Shown: positions 22,592-30,398 of the stretch, one piece after another
How the letters are laid out: each line of letters begins with the position of its first letter
Numbering within the stretch: the first letter of the stretch is position 1
NCBI GenBank assembly: GCA_036835325.1
Contig: DAITMF010000034.1
Span: 1-38,190, forward strand
Source of the DNA: CAMCHP01 sp036835325
Lineage (GTDB): Bacteria; Bacteroidota; Bacteroidia; Flavobacteriales_D; Sanyastnellaceae
DNA length: 38,190 nucleotides
Reading direction: 5' to 3'
The notes under the pieces: generated by a model
Databases searched by the model: none
Seen by the model: only the letters and a program-made list of their open reading frames with translations
Told to the model about the DNA's origin: nothing
Position numbers and translations under genes: made by a program

Positions 22592-24805
22592 ATGAATGCG
22601 AGGTACTTTCGACTGATTGCCGTTTTTGCACAGCTGTGGCTCATCCACCCCCAAAAAATGAATGCCCAAAGCTTCAAACAATGGATGGAGCTCGGACAAA
22701 CGGCATTCGACGATGGCGACTACCTTACCGCTGCACTGCAGTTTGGCAAGGCCTACGAACTCGATAGTGCCAGTTTTGATGCCACCATTCGACTGGCCGA
22801 CGCCTACCGCTTGTCGCGCAACTATAGCGAAGCCGCACGATTGTACGACAAGGCGTACTTCAAAGACAAGGGTCGATTGTACCCCGAAGGGCAGTACTAC
22901 CTCGCGCAAATGTTGGTGTTGATGGGGCAACACAGCGACGCATTGCGCAACTTTCAAAAATACGAACGGCGCCTCAAGCGCGAGCGCGATACACCTGCCT
23001 ACGCCAAACTGCAGCAGGAGATGGCCGGCTGCTCGCTTGCCTTGGCGGCGCGTGAACCCGATTCAGACGTGCGCGTTGCCCTGCTCGAAAACGATGTAAA
23101 TACCGAGAAAAGTGAATTTGCGCCGTACCTGCTTGACTCGCTCCTGTTTTACACCACCAGTGCCTACGGCATTGCGCAAATGACGGCTGCCTACCTTGAC
23201 AGCACAGCAACTGAGCCATCGCGGCTAACCGGTCCGTGGAGTGGAGCCTTGCCTCACGGCAACCTGTGCCACTCGCCTGACCGCACCCGCGCATACTACA
23301 CTGAGTGCATTGAGGCGAAATGCAGCATATTCGAAGCCGATGTCGTTGACGGTGAGCTTCGCAACGGTCGCTCGCTTCCACGCATCAACCAAAGCGACAT
23401 CACCTGCACCATGCCGTGGGTGGGCGTGTACGACGGCAAAGAAGTGTTGTTTTTCGCATCTGACAGAGCGGGAACCCGCGGCCAATTAGACATTTGGTGG
23501 AGCTTTCGCCAATCAAACGGCGAATGGGATGCTCCAGTCAACGCCGGCGACAACGTGAACACACCCGGGAACGAGATCACCCCCTACTATTCAGGCACCC
23601 ACCTTTACTTTTCAAGCGATTGGCACCCTGGATTTGGTGGGTACGACGTATTCAAGAGCAAAGGCTACCCAAGAAGTTTTGATGTACCGGTGAACCTTGA
23701 TCGTCCGCTCAACAGCAGCTTGAACGACCTCTACTTTCGGTACTTTGACGGTGCCAAGACAGGTTTTTTGGCATCGAACCGCAACGGAAGCATCAGCGAC
23801 GGCTCGTTTTGCTGCAACGATTTGTACCGCGTGCAATTCGCCGACTCCGTGGTCACGGAGACCGAAATACCTGATGTGTTCGCGTCCTTGGCTGAGTTGA
23901 ACGACTACCTACCGGTGACCTTGTATTTCCACAACGATGAACCCAATCCGCGGACGCGTGAGGTGACCACCCGCCTGACCTACGAACAAACCTACGACGC
24001 CTATCGGGCACGGCTGAATGAATACCGAAAGGAAGTAAGTCGATCGCTCAAAGGCGAAGATGTTGAAGACGCCGAATACGAAGTCGACGAATTCTTTTCG
24101 TTTTACATCGATAAAGGCATGGATCACCTGCGGCAGTTTGCCGATTTGTTGCTCGTCGAATTGGAGAAGGGCTATTCCATTCGTTTGACCATCAAGGGTT
24201 TTGCATCTCCGCGGGCGAAGAGCGATTACAACGTCAACCTCACCTCGCGCCGCATCAACAGTTTGGTCAACTACCTCAAGACGGCCAAAGACGGGGCTTT
24301 TCTGCTCTACATCGAATCGCGCGCTGAAAACCACGCGACGCTGAGCTTCGAAGAGGTGCCCTTTGGCGAGTACCAGGCCGACAAGGAAGTCAGCGACGAG
24401 CTCGACGACCGCCAGGCCTCCATCTACTCCCGCGGCGCTCGGCTAGAGCGCAAGATTGAAGTGCTGAGTGTGCAGCGCGGCTTACCGGATAGTTTGTTCA
24501 GCCGGGCTGAGTTTAACACTACATTGGTCGATTTCGGCCAACAGTCGACCTTGGCCCCTTTGCTCGCCTCGGTTACCCTTCGCAATACCGGCACCGATAC
24601 ACTTTTCGTCGATTCTGTCTTAACCGAGTGCGGTTGCACGGCTGTTGAATTGGAAAGAACCACTCTTTTGCCGGGCGAAGAGGCCATGCTGCGCATGGGA
24701 CTTGACCCCAACGGTTTCAACGGCGTGGTCACCCGTAAAGTGTTGGTTTTTGTTCGCAACCGCGAAGAACCTTACGAGATCACCCTCGCAGGAGATTTTG
24801 AGTGA
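22592..24805 (+). CDS. TPR / PD40 propeller / OmpA-like / DUF1573 envelope protein (PorE-like)
   Basis: This 737-residue exported protein has a signal peptide (ending QKMNAQ, about residue 26). TPR-like helices (about 27-150: AFDDGDYLTAALQFGKAYEL, YSEAARLYDKAYF) follow. A PD40/WD40-like propeller (about 225-420) has VLFFASDRAGTRGQLDIWWS, LYFSSDWHPGFGGYDVFKS and TGFLASNRNG. An OmpA-like peptidoglycan-binding region (about 500-620) has LTIKGFASPRAKSDYNVNLT and SRRINSLVNYL. A DUF1573 Ig-like domain closes it (about 640-737: VDFGQ, VTLRNTGTDTLFVDSV, ECGCTA, GEEAMLRMGLDPNGFNGVV). The first three resemble T9SS protein PorE; the DUF1573 tail is an unusual addition. It probably links outer-membrane secretion or structure to peptidoglycan. 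Confidence 0.88.
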   Translation: MNARYFRLIAVFAQLWLIHPQKMNAQSFKQWMELGQTAFDDGDYLTAALQFGKAYELDSASFDATIRLADAYRLSRNYSEAARLYDKAYFKDKGRLYPEGQYYLAQMLVLMGQHSDALRNFQKYERRLKRERDTPAYAKLQQEMAGCSLALAAREPDSDVRVALLENDVNTEKSEFAPYLLDSLLFYTTSAYGIAQMTAAYLDSTATEPSRLTGPWSGALPHGNLCHSPDRTRAYYTECIEAKCSIFEADVVDGELRNGRSLPRINQSDITCTMPWVGVYDGKEVLFFASDRAGTRGQLDIWWSFRQSNGEWDAPVNAGDNVNTPGNEITPYYSGTHLYFSSDWHPGFGGYDVFKSKGYPRSFDVPVNLDRPLNSSLNDLYFRYFDGAKTGFLASNRNGSISDGSFCCNDLYRVQFADSVVTETEIPDVFASLAELNDYLPVTLYFHNDEPNPRTREVTTRLTYEQTYDAYRARLNEYRKEVSRSLKGEDVEDAEYEVDEFFSFYIDKGMDHLRQFADLLLVELEKGYSIRLTIKGFASPRAKSDYNVNLTSRRINSLVNYLKTAKDGAFLLYIESRAENHATLSFEEVPFGEYQADKEVSDELDDRQASIYSRGARLERKIEVLSVQRGLPDSLFSRAEFNTTLVDFGQQSTLAPLLASVTLRNTGTDTLFVDSVLTECGCTAVELERTTLLPGEEAMLRMGLDPNGFNGVVTRKVLVFVRNREEPYEITLAGDFE

Positions 24806-24806
24806 A

Positions 24807-25146
24807 TCACTGTTCAACAAGCTCCCGCAAGGCCAGCACCGTTTTCCAGTTGCGGGCGGTGGCCATTGTCTTAAGCTTCCGTTCAATTAGTACGTTCGTG
24901 ATTTTCGGTAAGCACCTGCACGGGAACCGCCAATTCAAACCGGTTGCGAATGACTTCATGAATGCGATGCGCAACGTTTGCAGCATCGAGATCAGTGGTA
25001 ACAGAAAGGTTCCCGCTTTGAAGGTAGGAAGCGACTTCACCAAACCCAGCATCGTGGAGTGCCTCCCGCAGCGCATCCATCCGAAGGATATTCTATCCGG
25101 AAACATTGATGCCGCGGAGAAGGACGATGTAGCAGGACATGGGCAT
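24807..25146 (-). pseudogene. DUF1697 family gene, broken by amber codon and internal deletion/frameshift
   Basis: The start MPMSCYIVLLRGINVSG at 25146 is the typical DUF1697 N-terminus (LLRGINVGG). Codon 18 is TAG (25093-25095). The same frame then continues NILRMDALREALHDAGFGEV, ASYLQSGNL...AVPVQVLTENHE, which is also family-typical, up to TGA at 24883. The family C-terminus (TNVLIERKLKTMATARNWKT, then VLALRELVEQ) reads in another frame and stops at 24807. Roughly 60 residues between these parts are missing against the usual length of about 175-180. The gene is therefore damaged at least twice. Its end lies 1 base from the end of the convergent PorE-like gene, and the katG terminator lies upstream. 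Confidence 0.85.
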
Positions 25147-25186
25147 TGAAGGTGTGCAACGAAGATGCTTGCTTTCTTTGAATTGC

Positions 25187-25218
25187 ACAAAAAAACCGGC
25201 CTCAAACTGAAGCCGGTT
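25187..25218 (-). terminator. Intrinsic terminator of katG
   Basis: On the minus strand AACCGGC (25212-25218) pairs with GCCGGTT (25194-25200) around an 11-base loop, followed by a T7 run. It lies 25 bases past the katG stop. Confidence 0.9.
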
Positions 25219-25242
25219 CTCTCTCTCCCATTGATTTACGGA

Positions 25243-27528
25243 TTAGCGCAAATCAAACCTGTCAAGGTTCATGACTTTGGTCCAGGCGGCCACGAAGTCA
25301 CTCACGAATTTCTCTTTGGCATCATTACTAGCGTACACCTCAGCGATGGCGCGGAGTTCAGAGTTTGATCCAAAAATCAAGTCGGCCCGTGTTGCGGTGT
25401 ACTTCAATTCACCGGTTTGTCGGTCACGTCCTTCGAAAAGCAGTTCAGAAGACGTTGGTTTCCAAACGGTGCTCATGTCGAGGAGGTTCACAAAGAAGTC
25501 GTTGCTAAGTTGACCTTTCCGGTCAGTGAACACGCCTACATCAGAACCGTCATAATTTGCTCCGATAGCACGCATACCTCCCACCAAGACTGTCATTTCA
25601 GGTACAGTTAAGGTGAGGAGTTGGGCCTTGTCAACCATAATTTGTTCGGTTGATAAAGTGTAGCGGGCTTTCTGGTAATTGCGGAAAGCATCTGCCATCG
25701 GCTCAAGCACTTGCATAGACTCAACGTCGGTCATGACTTGGGTGGCATCGGTGCGGCCGGGATAGAACGGCACGCTTATCGGGAAGCCGGCGGCCTGCGC
25801 TGCTTGTTCGATGCCCACGTTGCCTCCCAATACGATCAGGTCAGCCATCGACACCTGCTTCTTCTTTGATTTGGCGTTGAAGCCGGATTGTATCTTCTCA
25901 AGTGCAGTGAGCACTTTACTGAGTTGCGCAGGGTTGTTGCACTCCCAGTTGCGCATGGGCTCCAAACGAATGCGTGCGCCATTCGCACCACCGCGGTTGT
26001 CAGAACCTCTGAAGGTAGAGGCTGACGCCCATGCAGTATTCACCAATTCAGCGGCCGTAAGTCCAGTCTTCGCGATTTCTTTCTTCAGCACAATGATGTC
26101 AGCCGCATCAATCCTCTCGTAGTCGGCAGCTGGAATGGGGTCTTGCCATATAAAATCTTCTTTGGGTACTTCAGGCCCCAGGTGCAAAGCCTTGGGCCCC
26201 ATATCGCGGTGGGTGAGTTTGTACCATGCTTTTGCTAAGGCCAGCTCAAATTCAGCAGGGTTATCAAGGAAACGACGCGAGATTTTCTCGTACGCCAGAT
26301 CGAAGCGCAGCGACAAGTCGGTGGTGAGCATCGTTGGTTCGTGCTTCAGGTTCGGATCAAACGCATCTGGCACCAAGGCTTCGGCATCCGATGCCACCCA
26401 TTGGTGTGCTCCAGCCGGAGATTTGGTAAGTTCCCATTCATGTGCGAACAAGGCCTTAAAGAAGCCGTGGCTCCATTCGGTTGGGGTTTTGGTCCAAATA
26501 ACTTCCAAGCCAGACGTGATCGCATCACCGGCCTTTCCACTTTTGTAGGTGCTGGTCCAGCCCAAACCTTGCTCTTCAATGGGTGCTGCCTCAGGTTCCG
26601 GGCCGACATGCGATGCCGGACCTGCGCCGTGGGTTTTGCCAAAGGTGTGACCACCGGCAATGAGGGCAACAGTTTCTTCGTCGTTCATGCCCATTCGTCC
26701 GAAGGTTTCGCGAATGTCAGTCGCTGCGGCAAGCGGATCGGGGTTACCGTTGGGGCCTTCGGGATTGACGTAAATCAGTCCCATTTGCACTGCAGCCAGT
26801 GGGTTTTCGAGTTCACGGTCTCCTGAGTAGCGTTCATCATCGAGCCATTTGGTTTCAGAACCCCAATAGACGTTGCTTTCAGGTTCCCAAACGTCGGCAC
26901 GTCCGCCACTGAAACCGATGGTTTTGAAGCCCATCGTTTCGAGGGCAACGTTTCCGGTTAGCACCATGAGATCAGCCCATGAAATCTTGCTGCCGTACTT
27001 CTGCTTGATTGGCCAAAGCAAGCGACGGGCTTTGTCGAGGTTCGCGTTGTCAGGCCAGCTGTTGATGGGTGCAAAACGTTGCTGACCGTCGCGTGAACCA
27101 CCGCGGCCATCACCGGTGCGGTAGGTGCCTGCACTGTGCCAAGCCATTCGGATGAAAAGCGGACCGTAATTGCCCCAGTCGGCGGGCCACCAATCAACCG
27201 ATTGCGTCATGAGCGCGCTGATATCGGCTTTCAAGGCTTCGTAATCGAGACTGCTAAAGGCTGCTTCGTAGGTGAAGTCAGCCCCCATTGGGTTCGAAAG
27301 GTTCGAGTTCTGACGAAGAACGCTGAGGTCAAGTTGGTTTGGCCACCAATCACGGTTGTTCGGACCACCGAGGCCCATGGGTTCGCGATCGGTTGTTGAC
27401 GCTTCAGCGTTTTGTGGAGCGTTTGCACCGGCGTGGAAGGGGCATTGTTCAATGCCCGCGCCGGCAGGGCCTTGCGCACTAACTTGCAGTGCCAAAGCCA
27501 AGGCCACCAGGGTTGTAAAACGTTGCAT
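25243..27528 (-). CDS. katG: Catalase-peroxidase with N-terminal signal peptide (exported KatG)
   Basis: This 761-residue heme enzyme breaks down hydrogen peroxide. The active site is complete: distal Arg127, Trp130 and His131 (RMAWHSAGTYR), Tyr253 (MGLIYVNPEG) and Met279 (ETFGRMGMND), which would form the Met-Tyr-Trp adduct, and proximal His294 (ALIAGGHTFGKTHG). The second, heme-free domain is present to the C-terminus (about 440-761). The N-terminus is a clear signal peptide, MQRFTTLVALALALQVSAQ, before the family start (CPFHAG), so this copy is probably periplasmic, like the less common KatP-type enzymes. A TACCTTTTG -7-like sequence lies at 27569-27577 and a strong terminator follows. No OxyR or PerR gene is adjacent. 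Confidence 0.97.
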   Translation of the reverse strand: MQRFTTLVALALALQVSAQGPAGAGIEQCPFHAGANAPQNAEASTTDREPMGLGGPNNRDWWPNQLDLSVLRQNSNLSNPMGADFTYEAAFSSLDYEALKADISALMTQSVDWWPADWGNYGPLFIRMAWHSAGTYRTGDGRGGSRDGQQRFAPINSWPDNANLDKARRLLWPIKQKYGSKISWADLMVLTGNVALETMGFKTIGFSGGRADVWEPESNVYWGSETKWLDDERYSGDRELENPLAAVQMGLIYVNPEGPNGNPDPLAAATDIRETFGRMGMNDEETVALIAGGHTFGKTHGAGPASHVGPEPEAAPIEEQGLGWTSTYKSGKAGDAITSGLEVIWTKTPTEWSHGFFKALFAHEWELTKSPAGAHQWVASDAEALVPDAFDPNLKHEPTMLTTDLSLRFDLAYEKISRRFLDNPAEFELALAKAWYKLTHRDMGPKALHLGPEVPKEDFIWQDPIPAADYERIDAADIIVLKKEIAKTGLTAAELVNTAWASASTFRGSDNRGGANGARIRLEPMRNWECNNPAQLSKVLTALEKIQSGFNAKSKKKQVSMADLIVLGGNVGIEQAAQAAGFPISVPFYPGRTDATQVMTDVESMQVLEPMADAFRNYQKARYTLSTEQIMVDKAQLLTLTVPEMTVLVGGMRAIGANYDGSDVGVFTDRKGQLSNDFFVNLLDMSTVWKPTSSELLFEGRDRQTGELKYTATRADLIFGSNSELRAIAEVYASNDAKEKFVSDFVAAWTKVMNLDRFDLR

Positions 27529-27839
27529 ACGAAAATTGATTTTGGTGAATGAAATTTTGATCGTTCCACAAAAGGTAACGCACTCAAAACCATTTCCTAA
27601 ATCAATAAAACCAATGACCCAATAAGAAAAATCTATTGAACGCAGTCGTCTCCGCTAAACACCTCCTACTTGGTGTTCGAAACGGGCAACCCTCAAGCGC
27701 GAATTGCTTAGCCATTCACTGAACAGTTTCAATAGAGCTGCAATCGGGTACACTTCGCTTGACTGCAATAACGGCAGTGAGCGAATGAAGGGTCGCGGTT
27801 CATGCCATTGATAGCCCCGTGCACAAACGCTTGGTTTTC
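27529..27839. other. Intergenic region upstream of katG
   Basis: About 310 bases without a supported gene. Next to katG it contains a -7-like TACCTTTTG (minus, 27569-27577). It also holds an imperfect hairpin at 27754-27785 and short AT-rich segments. No tRNA or recognisable RNA family is visible. Confidence 0.6.
27754..27785. other. Imperfect hairpin between the TPR gene and katG
   Basis: TTCGCT (27754-27759) pairs with AGCGAA (27780-27785), and ACTGC (27762-27766) pairs with GCAGT (27774-27778), with a small asymmetric bulge and a 7-base loop. No T tract follows on either strand, so a simple terminator is unlikely. Confidence 0.4.
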
Positions 27840-28688
27840 TCAGCGATTGTCAATCTCTGTCTCGTAATTTGACAAGTGTTCGATGAACGGTGAATCGGGA
27901 GCAGCAAACGCTCGGGCAATGGATGCCCATTCCCTGAACTTCTTTTCGTCGCCAACATTGTACCAAACGCCCGCCATGTGCACAGCGATTTCAGCGCGGT
28001 TGTCGTTATCATTGCAGACCTCAATTCCGGCGCGGCTGGTAATTTCGGCTTGACCGTATTTACCGAGACCGGCAAGTGCATAGGCCAGTTCGCGGTAGAG
28101 CATGGCATCGTTGCCATTGTACCGAATCGATCGCTCAATCACATCGATGGCCTTGCCGTAGTTCTCAAGATGGTTATGGGCATAGGCCAACTCGTATGCT
28201 AAACCAATGGCTTGGGGATCAACTTGGTAGGCCGTGAGCAATTCAACCAGTGCACGGTGACTGGCACCTACGTGGTTGCAATGGTAGCCACGGCGAATTA
28301 AGCTGCGCACTGACCCTGTATCGAACTTGTACAGTTCGAGCCAATCGGGAACCGGCGGAAGGTTCAAATCGAGGCGCTTGTCGGCCGACATTAACGCCAC
28401 GCGAAGATGGGTTGCGCTCAAACGAATCTTGGTGTTGTAAGCCGTATCGTGGGGCAAGGCCTCCCACCGACCTGACGGCAGAATTCTAAACTCGCCTTCA
28501 TGGTTTAAGGTGAATCCGGACTGCTCATCCAGAAACACAAATCCATAATGGTACAACGAGTCATCTGATGACCGTTTGAAGTAGACCCACTGGTCTTCGC
28601 ACTCAAAAAACGGTAGCGATGCACCGTTGTAAAGTTGAGCAAAAGCACTCAGCGGCAGAACAAAACAGAGAAAGAGAGGCAACTTCAT
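27840..28688 (-). CDS. Exported TPR-repeat protein of unknown function
   Basis: This 282-residue protein has a signal peptide (MKLPLFLCFVLPLSAFAQ) and an N-terminal part of unknown fold with WVYFKRSSDDSLYHYGFVF. A C-terminal block of three or four TPR-like repeats (about 145-265) follows: AIGLAYELAYAHNHLENYGK, AIDVIERSIRYNGNDAMLYR, ELAYALAGLGKYGQAEITSR. It is probably periplasmic and mediates protein contacts. The upstream EreA-like gene is on the same strand, 59 bases away, so they may be co-transcribed. No family name is recognised. Confidence 0.8.
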   Translation of the reverse strand: MKLPLFLCFVLPLSAFAQLYNGASLPFFECEDQWVYFKRSSDDSLYHYGFVFLDEQSGFTLNHEGEFRILPSGRWEALPHDTAYNTKIRLSATHLRVALMSADKRLDLNLPPVPDWLELYKFDTGSVRSLIRRGYHCNHVGASHRALVELLTAYQVDPQAIGLAYELAYAHNHLENYGKAIDVIERSIRYNGNDAMLYRELAYALAGLGKYGQAEITSRAGIEVCNDNDNRAEIAVHMAGVWYNVGDEKKFREWASIARAFAAPDSPFIEHLSNYETEIDNR

Positions 28689-28747
28689 GCGGCGCTGTGG
28701 TTCACGAGATGTGCAGTTCTACGTAAAACACTGCATTAAGTTGCAAT

Positions 28748-30304
28748 TTACTGCGCCTGCTTTATTGGCACGATTTCAATTTTGTTTTTTTGGGGGATGG
28801 ATGAGGATGCGCTTGCTCCGGCTTGAAGGTAGAGCGCAACAACAGGCACCGGATTAGCGGTTTCAATGATGGCCTCCCACTCAGAGAGCGCATACACATT
28901 GATTTGGACTGGATAGCTTTCGGAGTTGTTGAACAACGTATCAACACACCCTTTGCACGGCGATGGAGTTAACTTGTTTAAAACCGCAGCATCGACGCGA
29001 TCAAACTTGTCGTCTGACGCGAAACGTTCAGCAGAGGCAAGGCCGCAGTCAAAATCGGTGGAATACCGTTCCATGCGGATTTGGTCAACGGTAAAAGGAT
29101 CAATTCCGTGGCGATGCTTGAGGTGGGATGCCATCCATTGCTTACCGTCGGGCATGGGGTCTTCAAGGAGGTGGTCAACTCCCACCAAGGCAATCACTTT
29201 TGCGTTGGGATTGTTCTTCACCACAGCGGCCAATCGGTTCGCCTGCCATGCTTCGCGGTCGGGTTCATCGGTTGGTGCTTCATAGGCCACGAACGTGAAA
29301 CCCAGGGTTTGGGCTTCGCGGATCAGATTCCCGAAAACCTGCTCTTTGGTGTAATACCCATGCGCTGTTGTGAGCACAGCACCGGCATTGAGTGCACTGT
29401 CGGCACCGGGTTTTAAGGCTTCAAGTGCAAGGTGGGTATACCCCGCATTTTGCAAAGGTTCGAGCAAACGCCGCACCAGTTCACGGTGACGCGGTATGAC
29501 ATGTTGCTCGTTGATGAGCGTAATCTGTGCGTCGGCAGCACGCTCAACGATGAACGACAACGCATCGTTTTCGAACAGAGCTGATTTTCTGAAGAATCCG
29601 GCTACCACATCGTTCGGAGACCGCGCTCCAACAAAGCGGCTGAGCATGCCTTGGTAATCAGGATGATGTTCGAGAAACGACGCCTCCGTTAGCATCAGTT
29701 GAAACTTCAACTGCGCCTCTGCGTCATCGGCCGGAGGGAATGCCTTTAGCGCTTCAAAGCACTCTGCAAAGCGCGTATCGGCTTTGAACCGATCGAATAC
29801 ATCCAGTGGGGTCACGATGGATGAACGGTAAGATGCACCGTTTCGAAGGGTTTTCATTGACTGTTCAAGATCGCGGATCATGGAGACGCGTCGTTGCTGC
29901 GGCAATTCATGCGCAAAGGCCGTAGCAAAACCATGGTCGAGCGCCCTTGTGAAGCGAGCTACATTCAATGAATCGGGCCAATGGAGGAGCGAATCGCTTA
30001 AACAAACCACGAAGGCGTAAAACGGCTCTTCCCGTGTGCAGGCCGCCAAGGCGATTCCGTCAAGTTCGCGCAAAGCGGCTGTTCTTAAGCCGAACCGCTT
30101 CAACTCGCGCTTGATGCTTCGCGGCTTTTCGAGCACCACAACATCACCCGGTACCGTCATCGACCAGCGGGCTGAATCGTTGATTAGGTGCAAGCTGTAA
30201 TTGGGCACGGCCTTGGTGTGATCAAACTGCGTGTGAAGCGGAAGCCTACAGGCCATGAAAACCCCCAGCCACGCGAGAAATAAAAAACGGGTGAACGAAG
30301 CCAT
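28748..30304 (-). CDS. EreA/ChaN-like (Tiki superfamily) exported protein
   Basis: This 518-residue protein starts with a hydrophobic signal (MASFTRFLFLAWLGVFMACR, possible lipobox at MAC). The N-terminal half (to about 260) is not recognised. The C-terminal half carries the EreA/ChaN/TraB-type core: ITLINEQHVIPRHRELVRRL, YTHLALEAL, VLTTAHGYYTKEQVFGNLI, FTFVAYEAPTDEPDREAWQA and AKVIALVGVDHLLED, with conserved Glu/His positions that form a metal or catalytic site in relatives. Esterase, protease or heme-binding roles occur in the superfamily, so the activity is open. ATG 30304 is chosen (signal peptide and -7 box 8 nt upstream); the frame is open to 30355. The near-terminal codons contain the recurrent T7G5 motif on the opposite strand. 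Confidence 0.8.
   Translation of the reverse strand: MASFTRFLFLAWLGVFMACRLPLHTQFDHTKAVPNYSLHLINDSARWSMTVPGDVVVLEKPRSIKRELKRFGLRTAALRELDGIALAACTREEPFYAFVVCLSDSLLHWPDSLNVARFTRALDHGFATAFAHELPQQRRVSMIRDLEQSMKTLRNGASYRSSIVTPLDVFDRFKADTRFAECFEALKAFPPADDAEAQLKFQLMLTEASFLEHHPDYQGMLSRFVGARSPNDVVAGFFRKSALFENDALSFIVERAADAQITLINEQHVIPRHRELVRRLLEPLQNAGYTHLALEALKPGADSALNAGAVLTTAHGYYTKEQVFGNLIREAQTLGFTFVAYEAPTDEPDREAWQANRLAAVVKNNPNAKVIALVGVDHLLEDPMPDGKQWMASHLKHRHGIDPFTVDQIRMERYSTDFDCGLASAERFASDDKFDRVDAAVLNKLTPSPCKGCVDTLFNNSESYPVQINVYALSEWEAIIETANPVPVVALYLQAGASASSSIPQKNKIEIVPIKQAQ
28785..28803 (+). repeat. Recurrent motif TTTTTTTGGGGGATGGATG (copy 1)
   Basis: This 19-mer is identical to the reverse complement at 35370-35388. 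It lies antisense in the last codons of the EreA/ChaN-like gene. Shorter or 1-2 base variant copies are at 8261-8274 (-), 12748-12760 (+), 15439-15454 (+), 17170-17186 (+), 21955-21971 (-), 22642-22658 (-) and 32319-32334 (+). Confidence 0.7.
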
Positions 30305-30312
30305 GTTAGAGA

Positions 30313-30320
30313 CAAAGGTA
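30313..30320 (-). promoter_or_regulatory. -7 box (TACCTTTG) of the EreA/ChaN-like gene
   Basis: A perfect TAnnTTTG match on the minus strand ending 8 nt before the ATG at 30304. It lies inside the longer open frame and so supports the shorter start. Confidence 0.55.
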
Positions 30321-30373
30321 ATTTGAATCGGCCTCTTCCCTAGAAGCATGAACATGATAACCGTATAACTCCC

Positions 30374-30381
30374 TATCTTTG
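30374..30381 (+). promoter_or_regulatory. -7 box (TATCTTTG) of yidC
   Basis: A perfect TAnnTTTG match ending 17 nt before the ATG at 30399. The -33 element is not clear. Confidence 0.6.
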
Positions 30382-30398
30382 CGCCCCACTACATCGAA

